A DNA stretch of 64,000 bases from Candidatus Thorarchaeota archaeon (GTDB taxonomy: Archaea > Asgardarchaeota > Thorarchaeia > Thorarchaeales > Thorarchaeaceae). Position numbers and translations under genes: made by a program. The stretch is from contig JAIZWL010000001.1 in NCBI GenBank assembly GCA_021498125.1, positions 509,434 to 573,433 of the forward strand, written 5' to 3'. This document shows, piece by piece, positions 26,450 to 33,405 of the stretch. The notes beneath the pieces were generated by a model. That model saw only the letters and a program-made list of their open reading frames with translations. It ran no database searches and was not told the DNA's origin. Each line of letters opens with the position of its first letter. Positions within the stretch are counted from its first letter, which is position 1.

Positions 26450-26457
26450 TTAATATA
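26450..26457 (+). promoter_or_regulatory. TATA box for stomatin-NfeD operon
   Basis: TTAATATA, transcription expected near 26478. A 7-bp inverted repeat with an AAAA loop (26480-26497, AGAACGG/CCGTTCT) lies at that point and would form a hairpin at the very 5' end of the mRNA or serve as an operator. Confidence 0.5.
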
Positions 26458-26534
26458 CCTTTGCGACATAATAATAAGTAGAACGGAAAACCGTTCTTAC
26501 GTTGAATCATTGATTTAACGTTAAGAGGAGTAAA

Positions 26535-27377
26535 GTGGAATTGCAAACAGGTTTAGAACCAGTACTATTATCGTTCCTAATCGCAATGGTGGCAGTGTTC
26601 TTGCTGATGATCATTGCAAGTGGAATCAAAGTCTTGCGAGAATGGGAGCGCGTAGCCATACTACGGCTTGGGAAATTCAGAACCATCAAGGGACCAGGTA
26701 TCATCTGGATCATGCCCCTCTTGGATAAAGTCGCAATGAAGGTTTCGCTTCGACTGCAGACATACGCCTTCAAGACTGAGAGATCGCTCACAAAGGACAA
26801 CGTGCCTGTTGTAGTCGATGCTGTGATGTATTTCAAGGTCATAGATGTTGAGAAGGCTATTCTGAGTGTTGAGAGATACACAGTCGCAGTTGAGCTTGCA
26901 GCTCAGACCACGCTCAGAGAAACAACAGGAAAAGTCACCCTCGATGAACTCCTTTCTGAACGTGATAAAATTGCGATGCATCTGCAAGAACTCATTGATG
27001 AGAAGACCGAGCACTGGGGTGTGAAGGTTTCAGCAGTTGAGATTCGTGATGTTGTCATTCCAACTCAACTTCAGGATGCAATGAGCAGGGAGGCACAGGC
27101 CGAACGTGAACGTCGTGCACGCATTACCCTTGCACAGGCCGAGCTCGAGGCCTCACAGGCAATGCTGCAGGCCGCCCGAAGCTATGAGGAGTCATCAATT
27201 GGTCTCACTCTGCGAACTTGGAACATCATGCAAGAGATCTCCAAGAATGCAAGCCTGATCATTATGGTACCTACAAATATTCCTCAGGTTGGAACGACAG
27301 TGGGTACGGCGGCAGCCCTGAGTGCAGGAATCAGTGGCTCCAAGACCACAAGCAATCGAGGATCTAACACATCATAA
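26535..27377 (+). CDS. Stomatin/SPFH membrane protein (slipin type)
   Basis: 280 residues. One N-terminal membrane helix (about 10-33) anchors an SPFH domain facing the cytoplasm, followed by an Ala/Glu/Arg-rich coiled coil (EAQAERERRARITLAQAELE) and a Gly/Ser tail. Stomatin homologues form large membrane ring assemblies, and in archaea they are commonly paired with NfeD, as here: the NfeD-like gene starts 29 bp downstream. The start is GTG 26535 with GAGGAG just upstream. Length is typical. The hydrophobic C-terminal peptide cut by the partner protease in Pyrococcus may correspond to IIMVPTNIPQVG. Confidence 0.92.
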   Translation: MELQTGLEPVLLSFLIAMVAVFLLMIIASGIKVLREWERVAILRLGKFRTIKGPGIIWIMPLLDKVAMKVSLRLQTYAFKTERSLTKDNVPVVVDAVMYFKVIDVEKAILSVERYTVAVELAAQTTLRETTGKVTLDELLSERDKIAMHLQELIDEKTEHWGVKVSAVEIRDVVIPTQLQDAMSREAQAERERRARITLAQAELEASQAMLQAARSYEESSIGLTLRTWNIMQEISKNASLIIMVPTNIPQVGTTVGTAAALSAGISGSKTTSNRGSNTS

Positions 27378-27406
27378 CAGAATCATGGGCGGGAGTGGAA
27401 TAGGGA

Positions 27407-28114
27407 ATGGATGCATGGATTAAGATATGCGTTGTGCTACTGATGCTGTCAATGCTCAGCTGGGTGATTGGAATAGTGATATTCGATCCATTTGTGGGTC
27501 TTATTCTACTCGCTGTGGTATTGACATTGTTAGTATTAACAGTCGAACCAGCAACCGGGAAGGCCATGGCTCAAGTGGTCATTCCCCTAATAATTGTACT
27601 ATTCATGTTTCAGGTATACATGAATGGCCTACAGTTCAATGGATGGATGCTCCTCGCTACTGCGGCCATGCTGTTCTTGATGCTGGCCATGTTCACAGGT
27701 GGTGGCGGAGTCATGCATGGAGGTTTTATTGATGCCAAGATGGCTATCAAGCTGTTTCCGATCTATGGCCTCGCAATCATTGTGTCAGCGATTTTGGATC
27801 CCACCCACAGAACGACGGTCTATATCATGGCGGGAACCGTTTTGGGTCTGATGGCCGTCTACATGGTCTTTCTCCGCAACTATGATGAGTGGCCTGAATA
27901 TGAATATAACAAGGCCCGGAATCTCATAGCACTTACTGATATCAACCCTCGTGGAAAGGTGAAAGCGGGTGCTGAGATCTGGTGGGCACGGACAGTTGGT
28001 CCTCCAATCCGTGAGGGGGAGAAAGTTCGACTTGTTGCACTAAGTGGTATCACTATGATTGTGACCCGCGACGAGAAGATCGGTGTTTCCTCTCTCCGTG
28101 AGGAGGCACAGTAG
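27407..28114 (+). CDS. NfeD-like membrane protein
   Basis: 235 residues with several membrane segments in the first 150 residues, then a C-terminal OB-fold: GKVKAGAEIWWART...I.EGEKVRLVALSGITMIV. This is the NfeD soluble-domain pattern (G.v...GE.w.A......i..G..V.Vv...G..L.V). NfeD proteins partner with stomatins; short forms lack the ClpP-like serine protease, as here. It belongs to the operon with the stomatin gene. A hairpin terminator follows. Confidence 0.85.
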   Translation: MDAWIKICVVLLMLSMLSWVIGIVIFDPFVGLILLAVVLTLLVLTVEPATGKAMAQVVIPLIIVLFMFQVYMNGLQFNGWMLLATAAMLFLMLAMFTGGGGVMHGGFIDAKMAIKLFPIYGLAIIVSAILDPTHRTTVYIMAGTVLGLMAVYMVFLRNYDEWPEYEYNKARNLIALTDINPRGKVKAGAEIWWARTVGPPIREGEKVRLVALSGITMIVTRDEKIGVSSLREEAQ

Positions 28115-28151
28115 GCACAACCACACCAAGCTGATACTACGTTCAGCCTCT

Positions 28152-28190
28152 GCGGATCATGTTATTTGATCCGCTCTCTCTTTCTTTTTT
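28152..28190 (+). terminator. Hairpin terminator after NfeD gene
   Basis: A perfect 8-bp stem (28152-28159 GCGGATCA with 28167-28174 TGATCCGC), 7-base loop, then a T-rich run to 28190. It overlaps the last codons of the convergent CPBP gene, so the stem also shapes that protein's C-terminus. Confidence 0.7.
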
Positions 28191-28998
28191 CACTTCTACT
28201 GGCCACAAGAGGTACTACCACATAGACCAGCGACAGAGCAAATAGAAAGCCAACGACCGTTGTCACACCCCATTCGATCTGAAATATCTCTGGCAAGAAC
28301 ACACTATCTCGTGGATAGACGGGGAAGATCACATATGCAAGAATATTCCACATAAAGTGGAATCCAAGTGGGACCCATAGTCGTCTTCCGGAGACATAGT
28401 ACGAGAACGAGAGTACAACGCCTCCCAGAAATATGTTGAGCGTGAAGAGAATGACCAGATGAAGTGGAATCACTCCTAGAGGGGTCCACCAGCCAAAGTG
28501 TAGAAGCGAGAATATCAGAGAGCTACCGAGGATTGCGTGATTTCTCCCCCAGATTCGCTCCATACGGGTCAGCAGATATCCTCGATACGTGAGTTCCTCG
28601 ACAAATGCAACAAGCGATGTGATGATTATCTCATTTGTGATTAGGTCTCCCGTGATCTCCGAGGGCGGTCGTAATTGGCCGCCAAAGACCAATGCAAATA
28701 GGATCACTACAATGGCCCCTGCTGTGCCTAGAAGTCCTCCGATGAGTAATTGATTGATCGTCTTAGAGTCAGTCTTGAGACCAAGCGTGGAGATCGACTT
28801 GCCGCCATCCCATTCAAGAAACGCAACAACTGTGACGTACATTAGAAATATGGTTGCAAAGAACGAAACTGTAGCAACGAGCCCGTAGAGTTCCATTGGG
28901 GCTGCTCTTGGTAAGAGATCGGAGAACTCGAGATAGATGAGCATCAGTGTCATAAAGAGAATGATACGTAGTCTGTCTTCCCATATGGCAGCGGTCAT
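28162..28998 (-). CDS. CPBP-family intramembrane metalloprotease
   Basis: 278 residues with about seven to eight membrane segments. The catalytic motifs of the CAAX-protease/bacteriocin-processing family are present: EELTYRG (E134, E135, R139), FSLLHFG (H167) and HFMWN (H214, N218). The yeast member Rce1 trims prenylated proteins; archaeal substrates are unknown. I chose ATG 28998 because a TATA-like TTTAGGTA near 29028-29035 (complement) would start transcription only a few bases upstream, as in leaderless archaeal mRNAs. A TTG at 29007 is the alternative. Confidence 0.85.
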   Translation of the reverse strand: MTAAIWEDRLRIILFMTLMLIYLEFSDLLPRAAPMELYGLVATVSFFATIFLMYVTVVAFLEWDGGKSISTLGLKTDSKTINQLLIGGLLGTAGAIVVILFALVFGGQLRPPSEITGDLITNEIIITSLVAFVEELTYRGYLLTRMERIWGRNHAILGSSLIFSLLHFGWWTPLGVIPLHLVILFTLNIFLGGVVLSFSYYVSGRRLWVPLGFHFMWNILAYVIFPVYPRDSVFLPEIFQIEWGVTTVVGFLFALSLVYVVVPLVASRSEKRKRERIK

Positions 28999-29098
28999 AA
29001 TTCTCAAAAAAGTTGGAGCGCGAAGCTACCTAAATCTGTACCTAATCGCAAGAGATACGTATCAAAATATTTCCTGGGCGATACATAAAGCCAACTGA

Positions 29099-29106
29099 TT
29101 TAAGTA
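29099..29106 (+). promoter_or_regulatory. TATA box for HEAT-repeat gene
   Basis: TTTAAGTA, transcription expected near 29130, giving a very short leader before ATG 29142. Confidence 0.4.
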
Positions 29107-29141
29107 TTATACTGTATCTGCTATAATCAGCACGTCTGGAG

Positions 29142-30413
29142 ATGAGTTTCAGACAGCCCAATTTAGTTGGAGAGAGACGGTCCGTGTCGGAAACAAGACG
29201 CCTACTACTGGAGTTCGAAACTGAGCTTCTCAGTAGTCTTGCGAAAAAAGACAAGAGAGTGAGAGAGGAGCTTATTCGTGCATTCTCAGATGCATCGGAG
29301 ATCGTTAGGGAACGCGCTCTTATCGCGTCAATCGATTTGAACGACCCGACTATAGTTGATGACATCGCTAAGGCACTATCGGATAATGAAGTCGATGTGA
29401 GAATTGCCGCAGCACAGGCTCTAGCATGGTATCACCAGCCTAGAACGGTTCCTGCTCTATTAGCAGGTCTTAAGGACTCTAATACATGGGTTCGTTCTCA
29501 TTGTGCTGTGGGGCTCTCCAAGCTCATGAATGGGCCAATCTGGGCCCGTCTTAAAGAGGATGTGATTAACAAGTTCATTGCATCATTTCCAGATATGACC
29601 AATGATGAGATTACATTGTTCATGACCGATTTGGGAATTCATCCTGATGCAATCCAGCAATATTTGCAATGGCGGAAGAAGGACTTTGATGTGGAGATTG
29701 ATTTCTCTGTTGTTGCAGAGATGGAGAGCGGTCCGATTATTCTGATGGGCGAGGGAGCAGAAGCAGAGACCGCAGTTCTCTCAACACATAGTGGGCTAGC
29801 ACTCTCACCAGAAGTTGAGACTATTCTTTCTGAATTACCACGTGATATGCGAGAAAAGCTTCCCCCTGAAGATTTGAAACGCCTGACCCCCGAGACCGCG
29901 CGCGAGCTGGTGGACTCGCTCATTGGCCCGACGCCATCAGAAAAACCGAAGAAAAAGGTCAAGGTACGAAAAGTCAAACGTGTGCGTAGAGTAAAGAAAG
30001 AACCATCTAAAGACGAACTGCTAGCCAAGTTGCCTCCTGAGGTGAAGGCTTCTGTCTCGGAGGATACACTTGCTATGTTGAGTGTTGAAGAACTTGAAGC
30101 ACTGCTGTCCACCTCCGTTGAGACTGAGGAGGAAGTTGTAGTCGAACCTGAAACGAAAAGGACCCGGCGTAAGGCGTCCTCTAAAGCGAAGAAGAAGGAA
30201 TCACGTAAGACTACAGCGACCACGGAAGTTGAGAAGATTCCCGAAGATGAGACGGAACGTAAGAAGATGCTTGAGCAAAAGTACGGTAAGGCAAAGGCCG
30301 AACTTCTGTCCATTCTTCCTCCCGATATGCTAGAGGGGATACCCCCAGAGCAGATCGATGAGATGGATATTGATACGCTTAAGGATCTCACACGTGCGTT
30401 AGAATCGCACTGA
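29142..30413 (+). CDS. HEAT-repeat protein with basic linkers and three helical C-terminal repeats
   Basis: 423 residues. Residues 20-150 are HEAT-type helical pairs (VRERALIAS..., VRIAAAQALAWY, VRSHCAVGLSKLM). From about 225 a helical motif of roughly 33 residues occurs three times, each with L-P-P/R and a spaced leucine pattern: ILSELPRDMREKLPPEDL (about 225), LLAKLPPEVKASVSEDTL (about 293), LLSILPPDMLEGIPPEQI (about 385). Between them are Lys/Arg-rich stretches such as KPKKKVKVRKVKRVRRVKK, suited to nucleic acid or acidic partners. No catalytic domain is present, so it is probably a scaffold. It converges with the vWA gene and may belong to the same functional cluster. Confidence 0.75.
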   Translation: MSFRQPNLVGERRSVSETRRLLLEFETELLSSLAKKDKRVREELIRAFSDASEIVRERALIASIDLNDPTIVDDIAKALSDNEVDVRIAAAQALAWYHQPRTVPALLAGLKDSNTWVRSHCAVGLSKLMNGPIWARLKEDVINKFIASFPDMTNDEITLFMTDLGIHPDAIQQYLQWRKKDFDVEIDFSVVAEMESGPIILMGEGAEAETAVLSTHSGLALSPEVETILSELPRDMREKLPPEDLKRLTPETARELVDSLIGPTPSEKPKKKVKVRKVKRVRRVKKEPSKDELLAKLPPEVKASVSEDTLAMLSVEELEALLSTSVETEEEVVVEPETKRTRRKASSKAKKKESRKTTATTEVEKIPEDETERKKMLEQKYGKAKAELLSILPPDMLEGIPPEQIDEMDIDTLKDLTRALESH

Positions 30414-30427
30414 TCCACTTGCCCTCT

Positions 30428-31720
30428 CTATGATTGTCGGCCTCGTACGATCACAGCAAACTCTCCGGCGAGACGACCATACCATTCGAGAAGATCACGC
30501 ATATTGTCCACATGGCGATAGGTGCCATTGCCATACTGAGCTATTGCCACCATCAGTTCCTCATCGATCTCTGCACGGTTGCCAAGACCGATGCAATAAA
30601 TGACAAGGCGATTCCTATCAGTGAAGCGTTCCTTGAGTATCTTAAGCGGTGGCGGGCCGGCTGTGGGAATTCCATCGGTCAACATGATGATCATTGTTGG
30701 CTTAGAATGATCCCCAAATGCCTCAAGCACTTGGCTCGCCCGTTCTAGAGCGGTACCCATGTCTGTCAGTGTTCCGCCCTCTTCTACTTTATCGACGACG
30801 TGAGTACTGATCATCTGGATGCCAAGTGCCTTGTCCGCGCCTGTACATTCAACGAAGGGACGGACCTCACCGGTTTCGGAATTGATGAAGGTCATCTCGT
30901 TAACCTCCTTCTCGAAAGTGATCACTGCTACTTTCTCACCATAGCCACGCCCGACTTTTTCAGCTAGATAGAGAAGGACTGCCATTGCAGCCGCTTCTGC
31001 CCTGCTGACATTTGACCCCTCTTTGAACCGGTTAAGGAAGGAATGCACCTCGGGATTATCGCCCGCGAGATCCTTGAGGCCTTCACGTGCATGTGCAATA
31101 TCACGGACAGGTACATCGCTGGTCTTCATAGAACCTGAGGTATCAATGAGAAGGATCGCATTAAACGGGGAGGGAATTCCTATCGTCTTGAATTGATAGC
31201 CAGTGCGTTCTCTTAGTGCCTCAAAAGCGACCTTTGCAAAACTCTTCTCCGAGAGGGGAGGTCGCGTGTTCATGATTTCGACCTTAACACCAAGTTCGGG
31301 CCAATTGAAGGACATTCCCGGATAGACCAAGCGACCATCAATCATCTTTTCAAGGGAGTCCACATTGGCCACTGCTCGCGCCACGAGATCGTCAGTATTT
31401 GCATCTTCACTGAGCGGGCGAAGACCAAATTCAACAAATTCGAGGGCAATCATTGGTTCGTCATACAATGAGACCTCTACAATATCACCCTCCATCAGCA
31501 GTGATGCATCCAAGACCAGCGAGTCAATCATGATCTGATTCTTTGTGACATCCTTGCTCTTGCGTATCTCTGCGGCGCCCCAAAAAGCGCTCTCCGGATG
31601 TTCGAAGAGAACAATCGAGCCAAGATCCGCATTGAGAGACTCGGCGGTCTTCGGGTGCAGATGGGCAAATCCTCTGAGGTCTCCGCCGTCTATAATTTCA
31701 AGAGTGATCTTCTTTGTGAT
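30428..31720 (-). CDS. vWA-domain protein with N-terminal beta-barrel (Cdc48-N-like) domain; non-canonical start
   Basis: About 430 residues. The vWA domain has an intact metal site: DTSGSM near residue 193, the threonine in GGTLTDMG, and LTDG. The first ATG in frame is 31531, but the frame is open to a TAA at 31739-31741, and the extra 63 codons encode a strand-rich sequence (RGFAHLHPKTAESLN, then ESAFWGAAE). These align with the middle of the 873-residue protein at 33406. A strong GGGAGG at 31729-31734 (complement) stands eight bases before an ATC codon, so initiation probably uses ATC (or GTC/CTG) there. The barrel resembles the double-psi fold of Cdc48 N-domains. It is second in an operon after the amidohydrolase. 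Confidence 0.8.
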   Translation of the reverse strand: MTKKITLEIIDGGDLRGFAHLHPKTAESLNADLGSIVLFEHPESAFWGAAEIRKSKDVTKNQIMIDSLVLDASLLMEGDIVEVSLYDEPMIALEFVEFGLRPLSEDANTDDLVARAVANVDSLEKMIDGRLVYPGMSFNWPELGVKVEIMNTRPPLSEKSFAKVAFEALRERTGYQFKTIGIPSPFNAILLIDTSGSMKTSDVPVRDIAHAREGLKDLAGDNPEVHSFLNRFKEGSNVSRAEAAAMAVLLYLAEKVGRGYGEKVAVITFEKEVNEMTFINSETGEVRPFVECTGADKALGIQMISTHVVDKVEEGGTLTDMGTALERASQVLEAFGDHSKPTMIIMLTDGIPTAGPPPLKILKERFTDRNRLVIYCIGLGNRAEIDEELMVAIAQYGNGTYRHVDNMRDLLEWYGRLAGEFAVIVRGRQS

Positions 31721-31787
31721 GACCAGTGCCTCCCTGTCTTACTATGTAGTTCATTCTCCGTAATGGGATATAAACAATCACATGGTA

Positions 31788-33281
31788 TTATGATGATAAC
31801 GCGTGCTCAAGCGCATTGCACAGTAATTCATCAGTCTCAAACATCTGGCTCTTTCGGTTCAGTTCTGTCATCAAATGCCGATTGGCGCCAAGATGATTTG
31901 ATTCCAGTGTCCTGATTCCCTCATTTCCCGAGAAGGGTATCACTGCACAGCTATAGAGGTTTCCCGGCTGCGGCTGTATCCAGACATGAATTTGATTTCC
32001 CTCCCGTGATTTGAGCGAGAAAATGCAGGAATCGGTTTCAATGCCATTACGCCCTCCCTGTGCCACAGTCTTGACAGATGGCCATGTTCCGACTGGTGGA
32101 ATCATGTAGTCGAGAGAGGTTAATGACCAATTCTCCTCACTGGCACGCTTGATGACCTTTTGAACTATACAGCACAAGAGTTTGCTCTGAGGATTGGAGG
32201 TTATGAAGTGCTTCATCTGTTGTGACTTGCCACCCTCCGCATGATAGGGTCGTCGCACAAGTGAGAGTGCGTTGCCTGCGAGTATTTTCTGAATGTCTGA
32301 GGTCGTTCCGGGAAAGTCACGAGATAGTAGAAAGAGTATGAATTCTGCAGCCTGAACTGAGAGAAACGAATAATCTGTACCGAAGAGAAGTTTGCTTGAC
32401 CACGATGTGGTCGGATCATGAATGAGATTCGGCGCCTTTTTGAACAGAAGTGGAATGTCTCTGTCATGGAGCGATGAGGTCTCACCAAACACTAGTGGGT
32501 CCGATATGGTCTGATATAGAGTTCCTGAGGCTGGGCTCATGCCGCAGTGGCCGACTATCACTCGTGGTGGTCTCTCACCATCATCACGGATATGTTCTAC
32601 AAGATCGGTGATGCGTTCAATGGTCTTCGCATTTCGTGCATCAAAGAGAACTGGAATGTCTAGACTTCCCGCGGTCGACACCACTTCGATCACTGGAGGA
32701 CTGTCCATTCGGTCAATAAAGAGCTGGGCAAGCGGGTGGAGTTTTAATCCTCTGAGACCTAACTGCAATATTGCTCGCCGGAGTTCTTTGACTGCAAGAT
32801 CCGAGGCCGCATTGACCGCATCCATTGGGTCAATCCGCGCGAAACCAATGACCCGTGCTGAGTGTGGGGCCTGAGTGGTCCAGCTTGCGATGCGATCATT
32901 TGAGATACGGAAGCTAGCATTCTTGGGGAATCCCGACTTGCAGTAATCATCCGTATATGGAAATGCGATTGTTCTGTCAACGAGCCACCCTATGCTATTG
33001 CGTTTCCATTGATCTCTGCTCTCGAAGACAAGCCTTGCAGCATCGGTTGGTACCACCTCAATTGGTTCGAAGAGAAGTTCATCACGCTCACGCATGGACT
33101 GAGCCATTTTTTGGAGTTCTACCCATAACATGGAATAGAACTCGTAAGCGGAAGACGGCATATTACGATGGGTCTTTTCCTTGCCCATATGGTGATGGCC
33201 ATCCACAATGTAGAACTGTAAGAGATCCCCCTTTTGCAATCCCTGTTCAGGAATATCTTCCGTGGCTCGGACAACTAACAT
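31788..33281 (-). CDS. Amidohydrolase-family metal-dependent hydrolase with extra C-terminal domain
   Basis: 497 residues. Residues 1-335 form an amidohydrolase-2-type TIM barrel: GHHHMG gives the HxH pair (H29, H31), RGLKLHP has H182, VGHCG has H245 and GTDYSF has D303, the full set for metal binding and catalysis. The remaining 160 residues form a domain I cannot name. Family members hydrolyse or decarboxylate small ring compounds; nothing here identifies the substrate. It is the first gene of a two-gene operon with the vWA protein. The divergent 873-residue protein begins with the same MLVV sequence and carries a degenerate copy of this whole protein. Confidence 0.85.
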   Translation of the reverse strand: MLVVRATEDIPEQGLQKGDLLQFYIVDGHHHMGKEKTHRNMPSSAYEFYSMLWVELQKMAQSMRERDELLFEPIEVVPTDAARLVFESRDQWKRNSIGWLVDRTIAFPYTDDYCKSGFPKNASFRISNDRIASWTTQAPHSARVIGFARIDPMDAVNAASDLAVKELRRAILQLGLRGLKLHPLAQLFIDRMDSPPVIEVVSTAGSLDIPVLFDARNAKTIERITDLVEHIRDDGERPPRVIVGHCGMSPASGTLYQTISDPLVFGETSSLHDRDIPLLFKKAPNLIHDPTTSWSSKLLFGTDYSFLSVQAAEFILFLLSRDFPGTTSDIQKILAGNALSLVRRPYHAEGGKSQQMKHFITSNPQSKLLCCIVQKVIKRASEENWSLTSLDYMIPPVGTWPSVKTVAQGGRNGIETDSCIFSLKSREGNQIHVWIQPQPGNLYSCAVIPFSGNEGIRTLESNHLGANRHLMTELNRKSQMFETDELLCNALEHALSS

Positions 33282-33405
33282 AGGACTATACCCTCACCTT
33301 AACAATGGTACTCCCATAATAAACAATTGTCTGATGCTGGCATAGACCAGCAGTAGGCATATATCTGTTTGAATATTTCTCCAAGTATAGTGGAGGATAA
33401 CACGG
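33282..33405. promoter_or_regulatory. Divergent promoter region between the amidohydrolase operon and its fused paralogue
   Basis: Only 124 bp separate two divergent starts. AT-rich sequence (CATATATCTGTTTGAATATT, near 33357-33376) could serve one or both directions. GGAGG at 33391-33395 is the ribosome site for ATG 33406. Joint control of both units is likely. Confidence 0.45.

Noticed and set aside
29639-30418. 259-codon minus-strand frame rich in serine
   Set aside because: Antisense shadow of the HEAT-repeat gene; serine richness reflects the Glu/Lys codons on the other strand.
31545-31915. Plus-strand frames between the vWA and amidohydrolase genes
   Set aside because: They are antisense to the N-terminal barrel extension of the vWA protein and to the end of the amidohydrolase.
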